Source: an uncultured Lachnospiraceae bacterium (GTDB lineage Bacteria; Bacillota; Clostridia; Lachnospirales; Lachnospiraceae). Taken from it: DNA of 22,636 nt. The position numbers were made by a program, and so were the translations under genes. The DNA lies in contig CAJUJL010000043.1 in NCBI GenBank assembly GCA_910586725.1, positions 1-22,636 of the forward strand. Direction: 5' to 3'. Below the pieces are notes generated by a model. The model ran no database searches, was not told the origin of the DNA, and worked only from the letters and a program-made list of their open reading frames with translations. Position 1 is the stretch's first letter. The number at the start of each line of letters is the position of its first letter. Below are positions 1 through 7,312 of this stretch, piece after piece.

Positions 1-12
1 AAAGAATAAGCC

Positions 13-36
13 TGTAAGCTGTTTTTCTTGCTTACA
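13..36. repeat. Inverted repeat upstream of yigZ
   Basis: TGTAAGC (13-19) and GCTTACA (30-36) are perfect 7-base arms around a T-rich 10-base spacer. AAG/CTT pairs extend the stem beyond a small internal mismatch. It lies about 28 bases before the yigZ start. It could be an operator, a 5' UTR hairpin or the remains of an upstream terminator; the U run is in the loop rather than after the stem, which argues against a standard terminator. Confidence 0.3.
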
Positions 37-63
37 AACTTATTATACGAGGAGTGGATGGAG

Positions 64-714
64 ATGAAAACAGTTTATCAGGGCGGACAAGGTGAAATTA
101 CAGAAAAGAAATCCAGATTTATAGCAACGGTAAAAGAAGTCGTTTCCGAAGAAGAGGCCGCCGCGTTTATTGCGGAAATGAAAAAAAAGCGCTGGGACGC
201 CAGGCACAATTGTTCGGCATTTGTGATCGGCAGAAATCAGGAGCTGACAAGATGTTCGGATGACGGCGAACCAAGCCAGACGGCAGGAAGGCCGATGCTT
301 GACGTACTGCTTCGGGAGGGGATTTACAACGTGGCTGTTGTTGTTACACGTTATTTCGGCGGAACTCTTCTTGGAACAGGAGGATTGGTGCGGGCATACC
401 AAAAATCCGTTCAGGAAGGTCTTTCCAACTGCGTTTTAATTGAAAAAAAGCAGGGAAAGCTGCTTGTGATACAGACCGATTACAACGGTCTTGGAAAAAT
501 ACAATATATTTTGGCGCAAAGAAAGATTGCTGTCATAAAAACGGATTATACCGAACATGTAGAAATTCACAGTATGGTTTCCGTGGAGGAAGAAGCGGAT
601 CTGACAAAGGAGATTACGGAAGGGACGAACGGATGCGCCCGGTTTGTACGTGGAAATGAGGTTGAATTTGCGGTTATTGACAATGAAATAAAAATTTTTG
701 AAAAAGAGTGTTGA
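64..714 (+). CDS. yigZ: YigZ/IMPACT-family protein
   Basis: A 216-aa protein of the YigZ (UPF0029/IMPACT) family, whose eukaryotic relatives modulate translational stress kinases; the bacterial role is not settled. The family hallmarks are visible: RCSDDGEPSQTAGRP near residues 70-85 and VVVTRYFGGTLLGTGGLVRAY near residues 95-116. The C-terminal part corresponds to the family's ferredoxin-like domain. An upstream ATG at 58 is only 3 bases from GGAG (51-54), while ATG 64 is 9 bases away, so 64 is chosen; the family usually starts close to here. The last codons TGT-TGA also form part of the -35 box of the next transcription unit. Full family length, no sign of damage. Confidence 0.92.
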   Translation: MKTVYQGGQGEITEKKSRFIATVKEVVSEEEAAAFIAEMKKKRWDARHNCSAFVIGRNQELTRCSDDGEPSQTAGRPMLDVLLREGIYNVAVVVTRYFGGTLLGTGGLVRAYQKSVQEGLSNCVLIEKKQGKLLVIQTDYNGLGKIQYILAQRKIAVIKTDYTEHVEIHSMVSVEEEADLTKEITEGTNGCARFVRGNEVEFAVIDNEIKIFEKEC

Positions 715-739
715 CAAATCCATTTTTCCTATGTATAAT
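711..739 (+). promoter_or_regulatory. Sigma-A promoter of tRNA-Gln
   Basis: TTGACA (711-716) and TATAAT (734-739) with a 17-base spacer: a perfect consensus promoter about 20 bases before the tRNA. The -35 box overlaps the yigZ stop codon TGA (712-714). Confidence 0.93.
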
Positions 740-759
740 ATCGATTGTTGGTTAGGTAA

Positions 760-831
760 TGGCCCATCGCCAAATGGTAAGGCAACGGACTCTGACTCCG
801 TCATTTCAAGGTTCGAATCCTTGTGGGCCAG
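760..831 (+). tRNA. tRNA-Gln (CTG anticodon)
   Basis: The cloverleaf closes: acceptor TGGCCCA/TGGGCCA, a D-arm with 3-bp stem GCC/GGC, anticodon stem ACGGA/TCCGT around loop CTCTGAC (anticodon CTG, reading CAG), and T-arm CAAGG-TTCGAAT-CCTTG. The U1-A72 pair and G73 discriminator are the known identity elements of bacterial tRNA-Gln. CCA is not encoded. It has its own promoter and terminator, so it is a single-gene transcription unit. Confidence 0.96.
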
Positions 832-856
832 TTTTATAATAGCATTACATAAAGCA

Positions 857-885
857 AAGAATCTCGCAGCGCGGGATTCTTTTTT
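857..885 (+). terminator. Rho-independent terminator of tRNA-Gln
   Basis: Stem AAGAATCTCGC / GCGGGATTCTT (11 pairs, one G-U), loop AGC, then a run of six T. It ends the tRNA-Gln unit. Confidence 0.88.
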
Positions 886-940
886 GTAACAGGAAAATTT
901 TTTGCATAGCGCAAGCGCCGATTTGGGCCGGGAGGCTGAT

Positions 941-1654
941 ATGTATTGTTTTGACAGTGTGGTAAGATATAGTGAGATTGATGCCGAAAATTATATGACT
1001 CTGCCGTCTGTTCTGGATCTGTTGCAGGACTGCTGTACATTTCATTCGGAAGAGCTGGGCATTGGAATTGATTTTCTGCGTCAGGCGGGGAGGGCCTGGG
1101 TACTGTCGTTCTGGCAGGTTCGGGTGAAGCGTTATCCCAGAATGGGTGAGAAGATCTGTGCATATACCTGGCCATATGATTTTAAAGGGTTTATGGGCAG
1201 TCGCAATTTTAAAATTGAGGATGCAAGCCGGGAAACAATTGTTTTTGCCAACTCCGTATGGTCCTATATCGATACGGGCAGCGGACTTCCGGCGCGCGTG
1301 CCCAAAGAGGTGAGAGACCGCTATGTTTTGGAACCGCCGTATGAAATGGAGCGTGCGGAGCGTAAAATACGGCTGCCGGAAGATATGCGGCCCAGGGAGC
1401 CCATACGGGTGGGAAGGTCTCTTATAGACACGAATCATCACGTCAATAACGGGAAATATGTGATGATAGCGGAAGAATATCTGCCGATGGGGTTTCGGAC
1501 CGGAGAACTTCGGGCAGAATATAAAAAAGCCGCGGTCTTGTCGGATGTCATTTATCCAAAAGTAACAGAACTGGACGGTAAAGTTGTGGTATCTCTGGAA
1601 AACGAGAGAGGAATGCCTTATACAATCATAGAATTTATGGAGGATAGAACATGA
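941..1654 (+). CDS. Acyl-ACP thioesterase (FatA/FatB-like)
   Basis: A 237-aa double hot-dog thioesterase that hydrolyses acyl-acyl carrier protein to free fatty acid in the cytoplasm. The second hot-dog half carries DTNHHVNNGKY (D163, N165, H167), the D-x-N-x-H-V-N-N catalytic signature of the plant FatA/FatB and bacterial acyl-ACP thioesterase family, followed by EYKK at 193, matching the conserved EYRR segment. The N-terminal half (YSEIDAENYMTLPSVLDLLQD) matches the first hot-dog. Start 941 is 7 bases after GGAGG; an in-frame TTG at 902 has no ribosome site. The stop overlaps the next start by ATGA, so it is translationally coupled to the CvfB-like gene. Chain-length preference cannot be read from the sequence. 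Confidence 0.88.
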   Translation: MYCFDSVVRYSEIDAENYMTLPSVLDLLQDCCTFHSEELGIGIDFLRQAGRAWVLSFWQVRVKRYPRMGEKICAYTWPYDFKGFMGSRNFKIEDASRETIVFANSVWSYIDTGSGLPARVPKEVRDRYVLEPPYEMERAERKIRLPEDMRPREPIRVGRSLIDTNHHVNNGKYVMIAEEYLPMGFRTGELRAEYKKAAVLSDVIYPKVTELDGKVVVSLENERGMPYTIIEFMEDRT

Positions 1655-2484
1655 AATTAGGCGAAAAACAAAAGCTTACAGTTGTAAAAAAAGTGGAATT
1701 CGGCATTTATCTGGCCGAGCGTCCGGAAGATGAGACGAGAGTGCTTCTTCCCAAAAAGCAGGCGCCCGAAGACATTGAAATCGGCGATGAATTGGAAGTT
1801 TTTTTATATAAAGATTCTAAGGACAGACTGATTGCAACCGTGCGCAGCCCGTATGTCAGTTTAGGAAAAACAGCGGCCTTGAAAGTGCTTGAAATTGGAG
1901 AAATCGGCGCATTTTTGGACTGGGGTCTGGAAAAAGATCTGTTTCTCCCTTATAAAGAGATGACGAGAAAAGTAGAGCCGGGCGACGTGGTTTTGGTTAC
2001 GCTGTATATTGATAAAAGCAGCAGACTGTGCGCGAGCATGAGGAATCTGTACGATTTGTTGCGGAAGGATTCTTCGTATCGGAAGAATGACCAGGTGACC
2101 GGCAGAATTTATGAATTCAGTGAAAATTTTGGTACGTTTGTTGCAGTGGATGATCAATATTCGGCCATGATACCGGCATTTGAGGATTGCAGCTCCTGTC
2201 AGATCGGTGATGTGATTGAAGCAAGGGTTACGAATCGTAAGCCGGACGGCAAACTGGATCTTTCCATTCGCGAAAGGGCGTATCTGCAAATGGATGCGGA
2301 CGCCGCCAAAATCCTTGACGCATTGGACCGTTATGGCGGAACGCTTTTGTTTCATGACAAGTCTTCGCCTGAGGTTATCAAACGGGAAGTGCAGATGAGT
2401 AAAAATGCATTCAAACGCGCAGTCGGACGACTTTACAAAGAACGAAAGATTGAAATTACGGAAACAGGCATCCGAAAATTATAA
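1651..2484 (+). CDS. cvfB: CvfB-like S1-domain RNA-binding protein
   Basis: A 277-aa cytoplasmic protein of the CvfB/YitL family, which in Staphylococcus affects virulence gene expression through RNA binding. The layout fits: an N-terminal S1-like OB segment (about 1-65), a second with LGEIGAFLDWGLEKDLFLPY-type character (about 70-135), a third from about 145 (VTGRIYEFSENFGTFVAVD) to 215 (DLSIRER), and a C-terminal winged helix of about 60 residues (MSKNAFKRAVGRLYKERKI). Start 1651 follows GGAGG (1639-1643) by 7 bases and overlaps the previous stop. Second gene of the thioesterase-cvfB-trxB operon. In vivo targets are unknown for this family member. Confidence 0.85.
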   Translation: MKLGEKQKLTVVKKVEFGIYLAERPEDETRVLLPKKQAPEDIEIGDELEVFLYKDSKDRLIATVRSPYVSLGKTAALKVLEIGEIGAFLDWGLEKDLFLPYKEMTRKVEPGDVVLVTLYIDKSSRLCASMRNLYDLLRKDSSYRKNDQVTGRIYEFSENFGTFVAVDDQYSAMIPAFEDCSSCQIGDVIEARVTNRKPDGKLDLSIRERAYLQMDADAAKILDALDRYGGTLLFHDKSSPEVIKREVQMSKNAFKRAVGRLYKERKIEITETGIRKL

Positions 2485-2501
2485 GAAGAAGGTAGAAGAT
2501 T

Positions 2502-3413
2502 ATGTTTGATGTGATTATTATCGGGGGAGGACCGGCAGGATTGTCGGCCGCGATTTATGCTGCAAGAGCGTGCATGGATACGCTTTTGATCGAAAAACAG
2601 CCTGTGGGAGGCGGTCAGATCTTAAATTCGACCGAGGTGGACAATTATCCGGGCATTCCGGGCGTCGGCGGATTTGAGCTGGGACAGAAATTTATGGATC
2701 ATGCGAAAGGGCTTGGCATACGGCAGGTTTCGGAGGAAGTGATTGAGATCAAGTGCCGGGGCGACGTCAAAAAAGTCGTTACCGACAAACAGGAGTATGA
2801 AGCGAAAGCTTTGATTTACGCGGCGGGAGCCGGGCATAAAAAGCTGGGCGCGCCGGGAGAAGAAAAGTTTGCGGGAATGGGAGTTTCTTATTGCGCGACT
2901 TGTGACGGAGCGTTTTTCCGTGGAAAAACGGTAGCGGTAGCGGGAGGCGGAGACGTGGCGTTAGAGGACGCTCTGTTTCTGGCAAAAGTTTGCAGTAAGG
3001 TTTATCTGATACACAGAAGGGACGCGTTCCGCGGCGCTAAAGCGCTTCAAAAACGCGTAAAAGAAAATGAGAATATTGAGCTGGTTATGGATACGGTCAT
3101 TGAGGAAATCTGTGGAGACAGCCAGGTAAGGGAGATTCTCGTATATCATAAAAAAGAAGAGAAAACAGAGAAGCTTGCGGTGGACGGCGTTTTCATCGCG
3201 GTTGGAATTGTGCCGTATACGGATCTTTTGCAGGGACAGGTCAAACTTGCGGATGATGGATTTGTTGTGGCGGGAGAAAACTGCCGGACGAGTGAGGAAG
3301 GGGTATATGCGGCTGGAGACGTCCGGGCGAAGGCATTCCGCCAGGTAGTTACCGCAGCGGCGGATGGTGCAAACGCTGTTGCAGATATAGAAAAAATCAT
3401 GGAAAAAGGTTGA
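2502..3413 (+). CDS. trxB: Thioredoxin reductase
   Basis: A 303-aa flavoprotein that reduces thioredoxin with NADPH. It has the FAD-binding GGGPAG at 8-13, the redox-active CATC at 131-134, the NAD(P)-binding GGGDVALED at 148-156, HRRDAFR at 171-177 (the HRRxxxR signature for the NADPH phosphate) and the C-terminal FAD motif YAAGDVRAKAFRQVVTAAADG at about 269-289. Length is typical (about 300-320). The start is 9 bases after AAGG and 17 bases after the cvfB stop, so it is probably the last gene of the operon. The stop codon is built into the -35 box of the next promoter. No thioredoxin gene is adjacent. Confidence 0.95.
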   Translation: MFDVIIIGGGPAGLSAAIYAARACMDTLLIEKQPVGGGQILNSTEVDNYPGIPGVGGFELGQKFMDHAKGLGIRQVSEEVIEIKCRGDVKKVVTDKQEYEAKALIYAAGAGHKKLGAPGEEKFAGMGVSYCATCDGAFFRGKTVAVAGGGDVALEDALFLAKVCSKVYLIHRRDAFRGAKALQKRVKENENIELVMDTVIEEICGDSQVREILVYHKKEEKTEKLAVDGVFIAVGIVPYTDLLQGQVKLADDGFVVAGENCRTSEEGVYAAGDVRAKAFRQVVTAAADGANAVADIEKIMEKG

Positions 3414-3438
3414 CGCGAAATGGGTGATTTGCTATAAT
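3410..3438 (+). promoter_or_regulatory. Sigma-A promoter with extended -10
   Basis: TTGACG (3410-3415), a 17-base spacer ending in TGC, and TATAAT (3433-3438). It drives the SH3b-NlpC/P60 gene with a leader of about 65 bases. The -35 box contains the trxB stop codon (3411-3413). Confidence 0.88.
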
Positions 3439-3510
3439 GTCCTCGTAAAAAAATGTAATATTTTTGTAACATACAGGATGAATGTGTATTATTTTGGAGG
3501 ATATTATTAT

Positions 3511-4665
3511 ATGAACAGGAATCGTAGGGCCTTTCGATTTGCAGCATGCTGCATGACAGCAGCAATCACGCTTGGCAGCACGCCGGCAGCAACATATGCG
3601 GACATGCCTGTTGCAGGAGCGCCTGCTGTGATGTCTATTGCTTTAGAGGATGAAGTAAAGAGCGCTTTTGTAACGGTATCGGCGGGCATATCATTGAACT
3701 TGGCCGATTGTGTTTCGGCAGCGGCAGCAGAGGCGGCTTTGGGAAAGAAATCAGAATATGCGGATATAGCGATCGCACAGGTGGACAATTATGTCAATGT
3801 CAGAGACAGCGCTGGTGAAGAAGGCAATGTAGTTGGAAAGCTTTATAATAATTCTGCGGCGACGGTGGAAGCTGTGGAAGGAGATTGGTATAAAATTACT
3901 TCCGGAAATGTGACGGGTTTTGTCAAAAGCGAATTTGTAGTCCGTGACAATGAAGAACTTGCAAAAGAAGTAAGCAGACGCATTGCCAAGGTAGAAACGG
4001 AGACGTTATTTGTCCGTACGGAACCTACGACAGAATCCGATGTGCTGGGCATGGTTCCGGATCAGGAAGAACTGACGGTGACGGATGAATCGGTAGACGG
4101 CTGGACGAAAGTTGCGATTGAAGAAGGCGAAGGTTATGTATCGAATGATTTTGTCAATAAATCGGTTGAATTTGTAACGGCCGAATCGAAAGAAGAAGAA
4201 GAAGCCCGTCTTGCGAAAGAGGAAGCAGAGCGAAAAGCGGCTGCGGAAGCGGCAGAAAAGGCGTCGGCGTCTAAGAGCAAGGGAAGTTCTTCCGGTTCCT
4301 CCGGGAAAACATCAAGGCCAAGCGGCTCCGGTGGAAGCGCGGTTGCAAATTATGCGTGTCAGTTTGTTGGAAATCCTTATGTATATGGTGGGACAAGCCT
4401 GACCAATGGAGCAGATTGCTCTGGTTTTGTAATGTCGGTATATGCAGCTTTCGGAGTAGGACTGCCTCATTCGTCCGCGGCAATGTGCGGTGTCGGATAT
4501 GGAGTGTCGGATATGCAGCCGGGTGATATTATCTGCTACAGCGGACATGTCGGTATTTATATTGGCAACAATACGATTGTTCATGCGAGTACGCCTTCAG
4601 GAGGCATTAAGTACACATCGCCTGCAAATTACAGACAGATTATCGCGATCAGAAGAATATTCTAA
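3511..4665 (+). CDS. Secreted SH3b-NlpC/P60 cell-wall hydrolase
   Basis: A 384-aa exported peptidoglycan endopeptidase. It starts with a signal peptide (basic MNRNRRAFRF, hydrophobic AACCMTAAITLGSTPAA, likely cleavage after TYA near residue 30). Two bacterial SH3 domains follow (about 92-140 with YVNVRDSAG, and about 163-215 with LFVRTEPTTESDVLG), then an E/A/K-rich helical and Ser/Gly-rich linker (about 226-280), then a C-terminal NlpC/P60 domain. Its catalytic residues are C303 (ADCSGFV), H346 (GHVGIYIG) and H358 (VHAST). Such enzymes cut stem-peptide bonds such as D-Glu-diaminopimelate, with SH3b anchoring the wall. Start 3511 is 10 bases after GGAGG and directly precedes the signal peptide; the longer in-frame start at 3424 would spoil it. 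Confidence 0.92.
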   Translation: MNRNRRAFRFAACCMTAAITLGSTPAATYADMPVAGAPAVMSIALEDEVKSAFVTVSAGISLNLADCVSAAAAEAALGKKSEYADIAIAQVDNYVNVRDSAGEEGNVVGKLYNNSAATVEAVEGDWYKITSGNVTGFVKSEFVVRDNEELAKEVSRRIAKVETETLFVRTEPTTESDVLGMVPDQEELTVTDESVDGWTKVAIEEGEGYVSNDFVNKSVEFVTAESKEEEEARLAKEEAERKAAAEAAEKASASKSKGSSSGSSGKTSRPSGSGGSAVANYACQFVGNPYVYGGTSLTNGADCSGFVMSVYAAFGVGLPHSSAAMCGVGYGVSDMQPGDIICYSGHVGIYIGNNTIVHASTPSGGIKYTSPANYRQIIAIRRIF

Positions 4666-4688
4666 GAAATACATAGACAAGAAGAGGC

Positions 4689-4785
4689 TGCCGCAAAATA
4701 GCCGTCGTATACAGGATGTAGGAGTTGGACCCGACAGGTCATATCCATCTATTGTATATGAGGTGTGTTTTGCGGCAACTTTTTT
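4689..4785 (+). ncRNA. Long rod-like RNA hairpin with U tract (terminator or small RNA)
   Basis: Four nested helices fold into one rod: P1 TGCCGCAAAA/TTTTGCGGCA (4689-4698 with 4768-4777), P2 TATACA/TGTATA (4708-4713 with 4753-4758), P3 GGATGT/ATATCC (4714-4719 with 4741-4746) and P4 GACC/GGTC (4728-4731 with 4737-4740, loop CGACA). A 9-by-9 internal loop separates P1 and P2. ACTTTTTT follows P1. At minimum it is the terminator of the NlpC/P60 gene, but it is far larger than needed. It matches no RNA family I recognise. Confidence 0.5.
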
Positions 4786-4845
4786 GTGCAGTTTTTATAT
4801 AATAGGAAGGAGAAACTATTAAGTTTTTGTGAAATTCTATCTTTT

Positions 4846-4876
4846 TTTACAAAAATAGTGTGAATCATGTTATAAT
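4846..4876 (+). promoter_or_regulatory. Promoter of the small alarmone synthetase gene
   Basis: TATAAT (4871-4876) preceded by TGT (extended -10), with TTTACA (4846-4851) as a 5/6 match to -35 at a long 19-base spacing. The extended -10 probably compensates. Confidence 0.6.
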
Positions 4877-4935
4877 GAAAAGGCGTACTATGGATTGCAG
4901 CAAATTTCAGAGAGGATATTATGGAGGTGTCAATG

Positions 4936-5592
4936 ATGCAGCACACACAGAATATCGGCATTGGAGAAGATGTGGATAGTTGGAAGACCGTGATGCTTAT
5001 TTATAACAGCGCATTAAAAGAAGTAGGAACCAAGCTTGAAATTTTAAATGATGAATTTCAGCATGTTCATCAATATAATCCGATTGAGTATATCAAATCC
5101 AGAATCAAGTCGCCGCAGAGCATTGTTAAGAAACTGAAGCGTTACGGTTACGAGAGTACGATTTCCAATATGACGGAGTATGTAAATGATATTGCAGGAA
5201 TCCGTATCGTATGCTCTTTTACGTCCGATATTTATCGTTTGGCCAAAATGATCGGCAGACAAAATGACCTGACGGTAGTTTCTGTGAAAGATTACATCAA
5301 AAATCCAAAGAAGAGCGGTTATAAGAGTTACCATATGCTGGTCACGATTCCGATTTTTTTGTCGGACCGTGTTGTGGACGCAAAGGTTGAGATACAGATC
5401 CGGACGATTGCAATGGATTTCTGGGCAAGCCTTGAGCATAAAATATATTATAAATTCGAAGGGAACGCACCGGAATATATCAGCAGGGATTTACGCGAAT
5501 GCTCGGGACTGGTGGCGATGCTGGATGCGAAGATGTTAAGTCTGAATGAAGCGATTATGAGAGCCAAAGAAGAGCAGTCGATACAACCATAA
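4936..5592 (+). CDS. Small alarmone synthetase (RelQ/YjbM-like GTP pyrophosphokinase)
   Basis: A 218-aa synthetase-only member of the RelA/SpoT family, transferring pyrophosphate from ATP to GDP or GTP to make (p)ppGpp. Visible motifs in order: RIKSPQSIVKKL (nucleotide-binding basic stretch, about 55-66), DIAGIRIVCSF (about 84-94), KNPKKSGYKSYHMLV (about 122-136), EIQIRTIAMDFWASLEHK (about 151-168), then a helical tail. There is no HD hydrolase, TGS or ACT domain, and the length is close to Bacillus YjbM/YwaC (about 211 aa). GGAGGTG lies at 4923-4929, so ATG 4936 (8 bases) or 4933 (5 bases) is more likely than ATG 4921. It is monocistronic, with its own promoter and a shared convergent terminator. 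Confidence 0.9.
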   Translation: MQHTQNIGIGEDVDSWKTVMLIYNSALKEVGTKLEILNDEFQHVHQYNPIEYIKSRIKSPQSIVKKLKRYGYESTISNMTEYVNDIAGIRIVCSFTSDIYRLAKMIGRQNDLTVVSVKDYIKNPKKSGYKSYHMLVTIPIFLSDRVVDAKVEIQIRTIAMDFWASLEHKIYYKFEGNAPEYISRDLRECSGLVAMLDAKMLSLNEAIMRAKEEQSIQP

Positions 5593-5608
5593 ATCATAAC
5601 AAACCAAA

Positions 5609-5638
5609 ATGAGGATTCTTCCATGGAAGAATCCTCAT
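5609..5638. terminator. Bidirectional terminator between convergent genes
   Basis: A perfect 30-base palindrome (ATGAGGATTCTTCCA and its complement) lies between the alarmone synthetase stop and the stop of the minus-strand gene. Only short T runs flank it, a little better on the minus-strand side (ATTTTGGTTTG). Confidence 0.7.
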
Positions 5639-5654
5639 CTGCATAAAATCTGAA

Positions 5655-6254
5655 TTATTCTGTGTCGGAGCCGTTTTTCCATGCATCAAATTTTTCCATA
5701 ACGGCATCGTATGTTCTTTGGGAAATATCCGGAAGCGTTTTTCCCCAGCTTTTGGTAGCTTGTTCAAATCCTTTTTTGAAAGCGGCGATCATCTTGTCGG
5801 CTTTCTCGGAATCTCCACCGCTAAGAGCTTTGGCAAAATCCACAATACGGTCGGAAGTCTGTTCAACGCCCCAGTAACCGTCATCGGCGATGTCTTTTTG
5901 CGCCTGTGCTTTCACATCAGCGGAAACAGTGAAGTTGCCTCCTGCTAAAAACTGCCACATGCTGTCTGCCTTGCCGATTGCAGCGCCCTGTTTGCTCATC
6001 ATCTGTTCTACAATGCCTCTCATTTGAGAAATTCTGGCATCGGAATCAGCCTGAAGCTGTTTGATGAGAGATGCATTTTTCTTTACATAATTTGTGTTTT
6101 TGGTGGAAGATGTTCTTTCGTAAACAACACCTTCGTTTTGTTTTGTGTTTTTCTCGGCTTCCTTCGTACTTTCCTTTTCGGATGTCCTGGCAGAAGTATC
6201 TGCGGCTGCGGTATTATAATACGAAGAATGATTGACTGCACCAACATTACTCAT
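5655..6254 (-). CDS. Uncharacterised 199-aa protein with conserved C-terminal helical domain
   Basis: Function not recognised. The N-terminal 60 residues are polar and low in complexity (S/T/A/E/K), starting MSNVGAVNHSSYYNTAAADT; there is no signal peptide or membrane segment. From about residue 65 the protein is helical and ends in a compact domain with DDGYWGVEQTSDRIVDFAKAL, GGDSEKADKMIAAFKKGFEQA and LPDISQRTYDAVMEKFDAW. From memory this resembles the DUF5610-like tail of proteins in clostridia, some mislabelled hydrogenase-4 component G; that label has no support here, and I could not search. Start 6254 follows AGGAGGG by about 9 bases on the minus strand; longer frames lack a site. It is divergent from ispE and convergent with the alarmone synthetase. 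A GCCGATAT element upstream (6318-6311) hints at sigma-D control. Confidence 0.75.
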   Translation of the reverse strand: MSNVGAVNHSSYYNTAAADTSARTSEKESTKEAEKNTKQNEGVVYERTSSTKNTNYVKKNASLIKQLQADSDARISQMRGIVEQMMSKQGAAIGKADSMWQFLAGGNFTVSADVKAQAQKDIADDGYWGVEQTSDRIVDFAKALSGGDSEKADKMIAAFKKGFEQATKSWGKTLPDISQRTYDAVMEKFDAWKNGSDTE

Positions 6255-6344
6255 AATGTGAACCCTCCTTGGCATAATAAAATATATCCCTATAATTGCT
6301 ATCAATATTCATATCGGCGATTTAAAAGAAAAAATAAAGTGGAA

Positions 6345-6372
6345 TTGACTTTTTTTTTATAAATGTTAGAAT
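6345..6372 (+). promoter_or_regulatory. Sigma-A promoter of ispE
   Basis: TTGACT (6345-6350), a 16-base spacer ending TGT, and TAGAAT (6367-6372), giving an extended -10. Leader length is about 47 bases to the ispE start. Confidence 0.75.
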
Positions 6373-6425
6373 ATCATGTATACAAAATACATCGCAGCGA
6401 TTTTAAAGCTACGGAGGGTAAGCAG

Positions 6426-7301
6426 ATGGATAAGATTAAGCTGAAAGCGCTGGCCAAAATCAATCTGGGTTTGGATGTGGTTCGTAAAAGAGAAGACGGT
6501 TACCATGAAGTCAGAATGATTATGCAGACGATTCATTTATATGATCAAATAGAGTTGACAAAGACGAAGGAACCGGGGATTGCGATTCAAACGAATCTGG
6601 ATTTTTTGCCTACGGATGAGAATAATCTGATTTATAAAGCAGCAAAATTATTGCAGGATACTTGTCAGATGAACGGGGGTATTGCTGTAAATCTGCAGAA
6701 GCGCATTCCCATAGCCGCAGGGCTGGCCGGGGGAAGTACGGACGCTGCTGCGGTTTTATACGGGATGAATGAATTGTTTCATTTGGGTTTTAAGCGGCGG
6801 AAATTAATGGAACTTGGAGTAAAGATTGGCGCAGATGTTCCGTATTGTCTGATGAGGGGAACGGCTCTGGCAGAAGGCATCGGAGAAAAGCTAAAAAGCC
6901 TTCCTCCAATGCCAAAGTGTGCCGTATTGCTCGCAAAGCCGGGAATCGGCGTGTCTACAAAATATGTATATGAAAATTTGAAATTGGATGAACATACGAT
7001 ACATCCGGATATTGACGGCCAAATTGGCGCCATCAAGCAGGGACGGCTAAAAGAGGCCGCAGGTTATATGGGAAATGTTTTGGAAAGCGTGACAATTTCC
7101 CGTTATCCGGTGATCCATCAGCTGAAATGCCTTATGATGGAAAACGGTGCGATGAACGCGATGATGAGCGGGAGCGGTCCGACGGTATTTGGATTATTTC
7201 AGGATGAAGAGACTGCAAGAGCGGCTTATAAAGAAGTAGCGCAGTCTCATCTTGCAAAACAGATTTATTTGACGAGCATATACAATAATCGCAGACGATA
7301 G
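6426..7301 (+). CDS. ispE: 4-diphosphocytidyl-2-C-methyl-D-erythritol kinase
   Basis: A 291-aa GHMP-family kinase of the MEP isoprenoid pathway, phosphorylating the 2-hydroxyl of CDP-methylerythritol with ATP. The N-terminal KALAKINLGLDV carries the conserved substrate lysine, IPIAAGLAGGSTDAAAV (about 94-110) is the GHMP ATP-binding loop, GADVPYCLMRGTALAEGIGE holds the catalytic aspartate, and MMSGSGPTVFGLF is the C-terminal glycine motif. Start 6426 is 8 bases after GGAGG (6413-6417) and 11 bases after the upstream in-frame region becomes unlike the family. The gene for the next pathway enzyme, ispF, is 6 kb downstream and separately transcribed. A GntR gene follows after 11 bases, so the two are probably cotranscribed. 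Confidence 0.95.
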   Translation: MDKIKLKALAKINLGLDVVRKREDGYHEVRMIMQTIHLYDQIELTKTKEPGIAIQTNLDFLPTDENNLIYKAAKLLQDTCQMNGGIAVNLQKRIPIAAGLAGGSTDAAAVLYGMNELFHLGFKRRKLMELGVKIGADVPYCLMRGTALAEGIGEKLKSLPPMPKCAVLLAKPGIGVSTKYVYENLKLDEHTIHPDIDGQIGAIKQGRLKEAAGYMGNVLESVTISRYPVIHQLKCLMMENGAMNAMMSGSGPTVFGLFQDEETARAAYKEVAQSHLAKQIYLTSIYNNRRR

Positions 7302-7312
7302 AAGGAGGTTCT

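Noticed and set aside
698..889. 63-codon frame across the tRNA-Gln region
   Set aside because: It runs through the promoter, tRNA and terminator; it is not a gene.
845..1441. 198-codon minus-strand frame opposite the thioesterase
   Set aside because: A shadow of a well-supported gene; no ribosome site or family resemblance.
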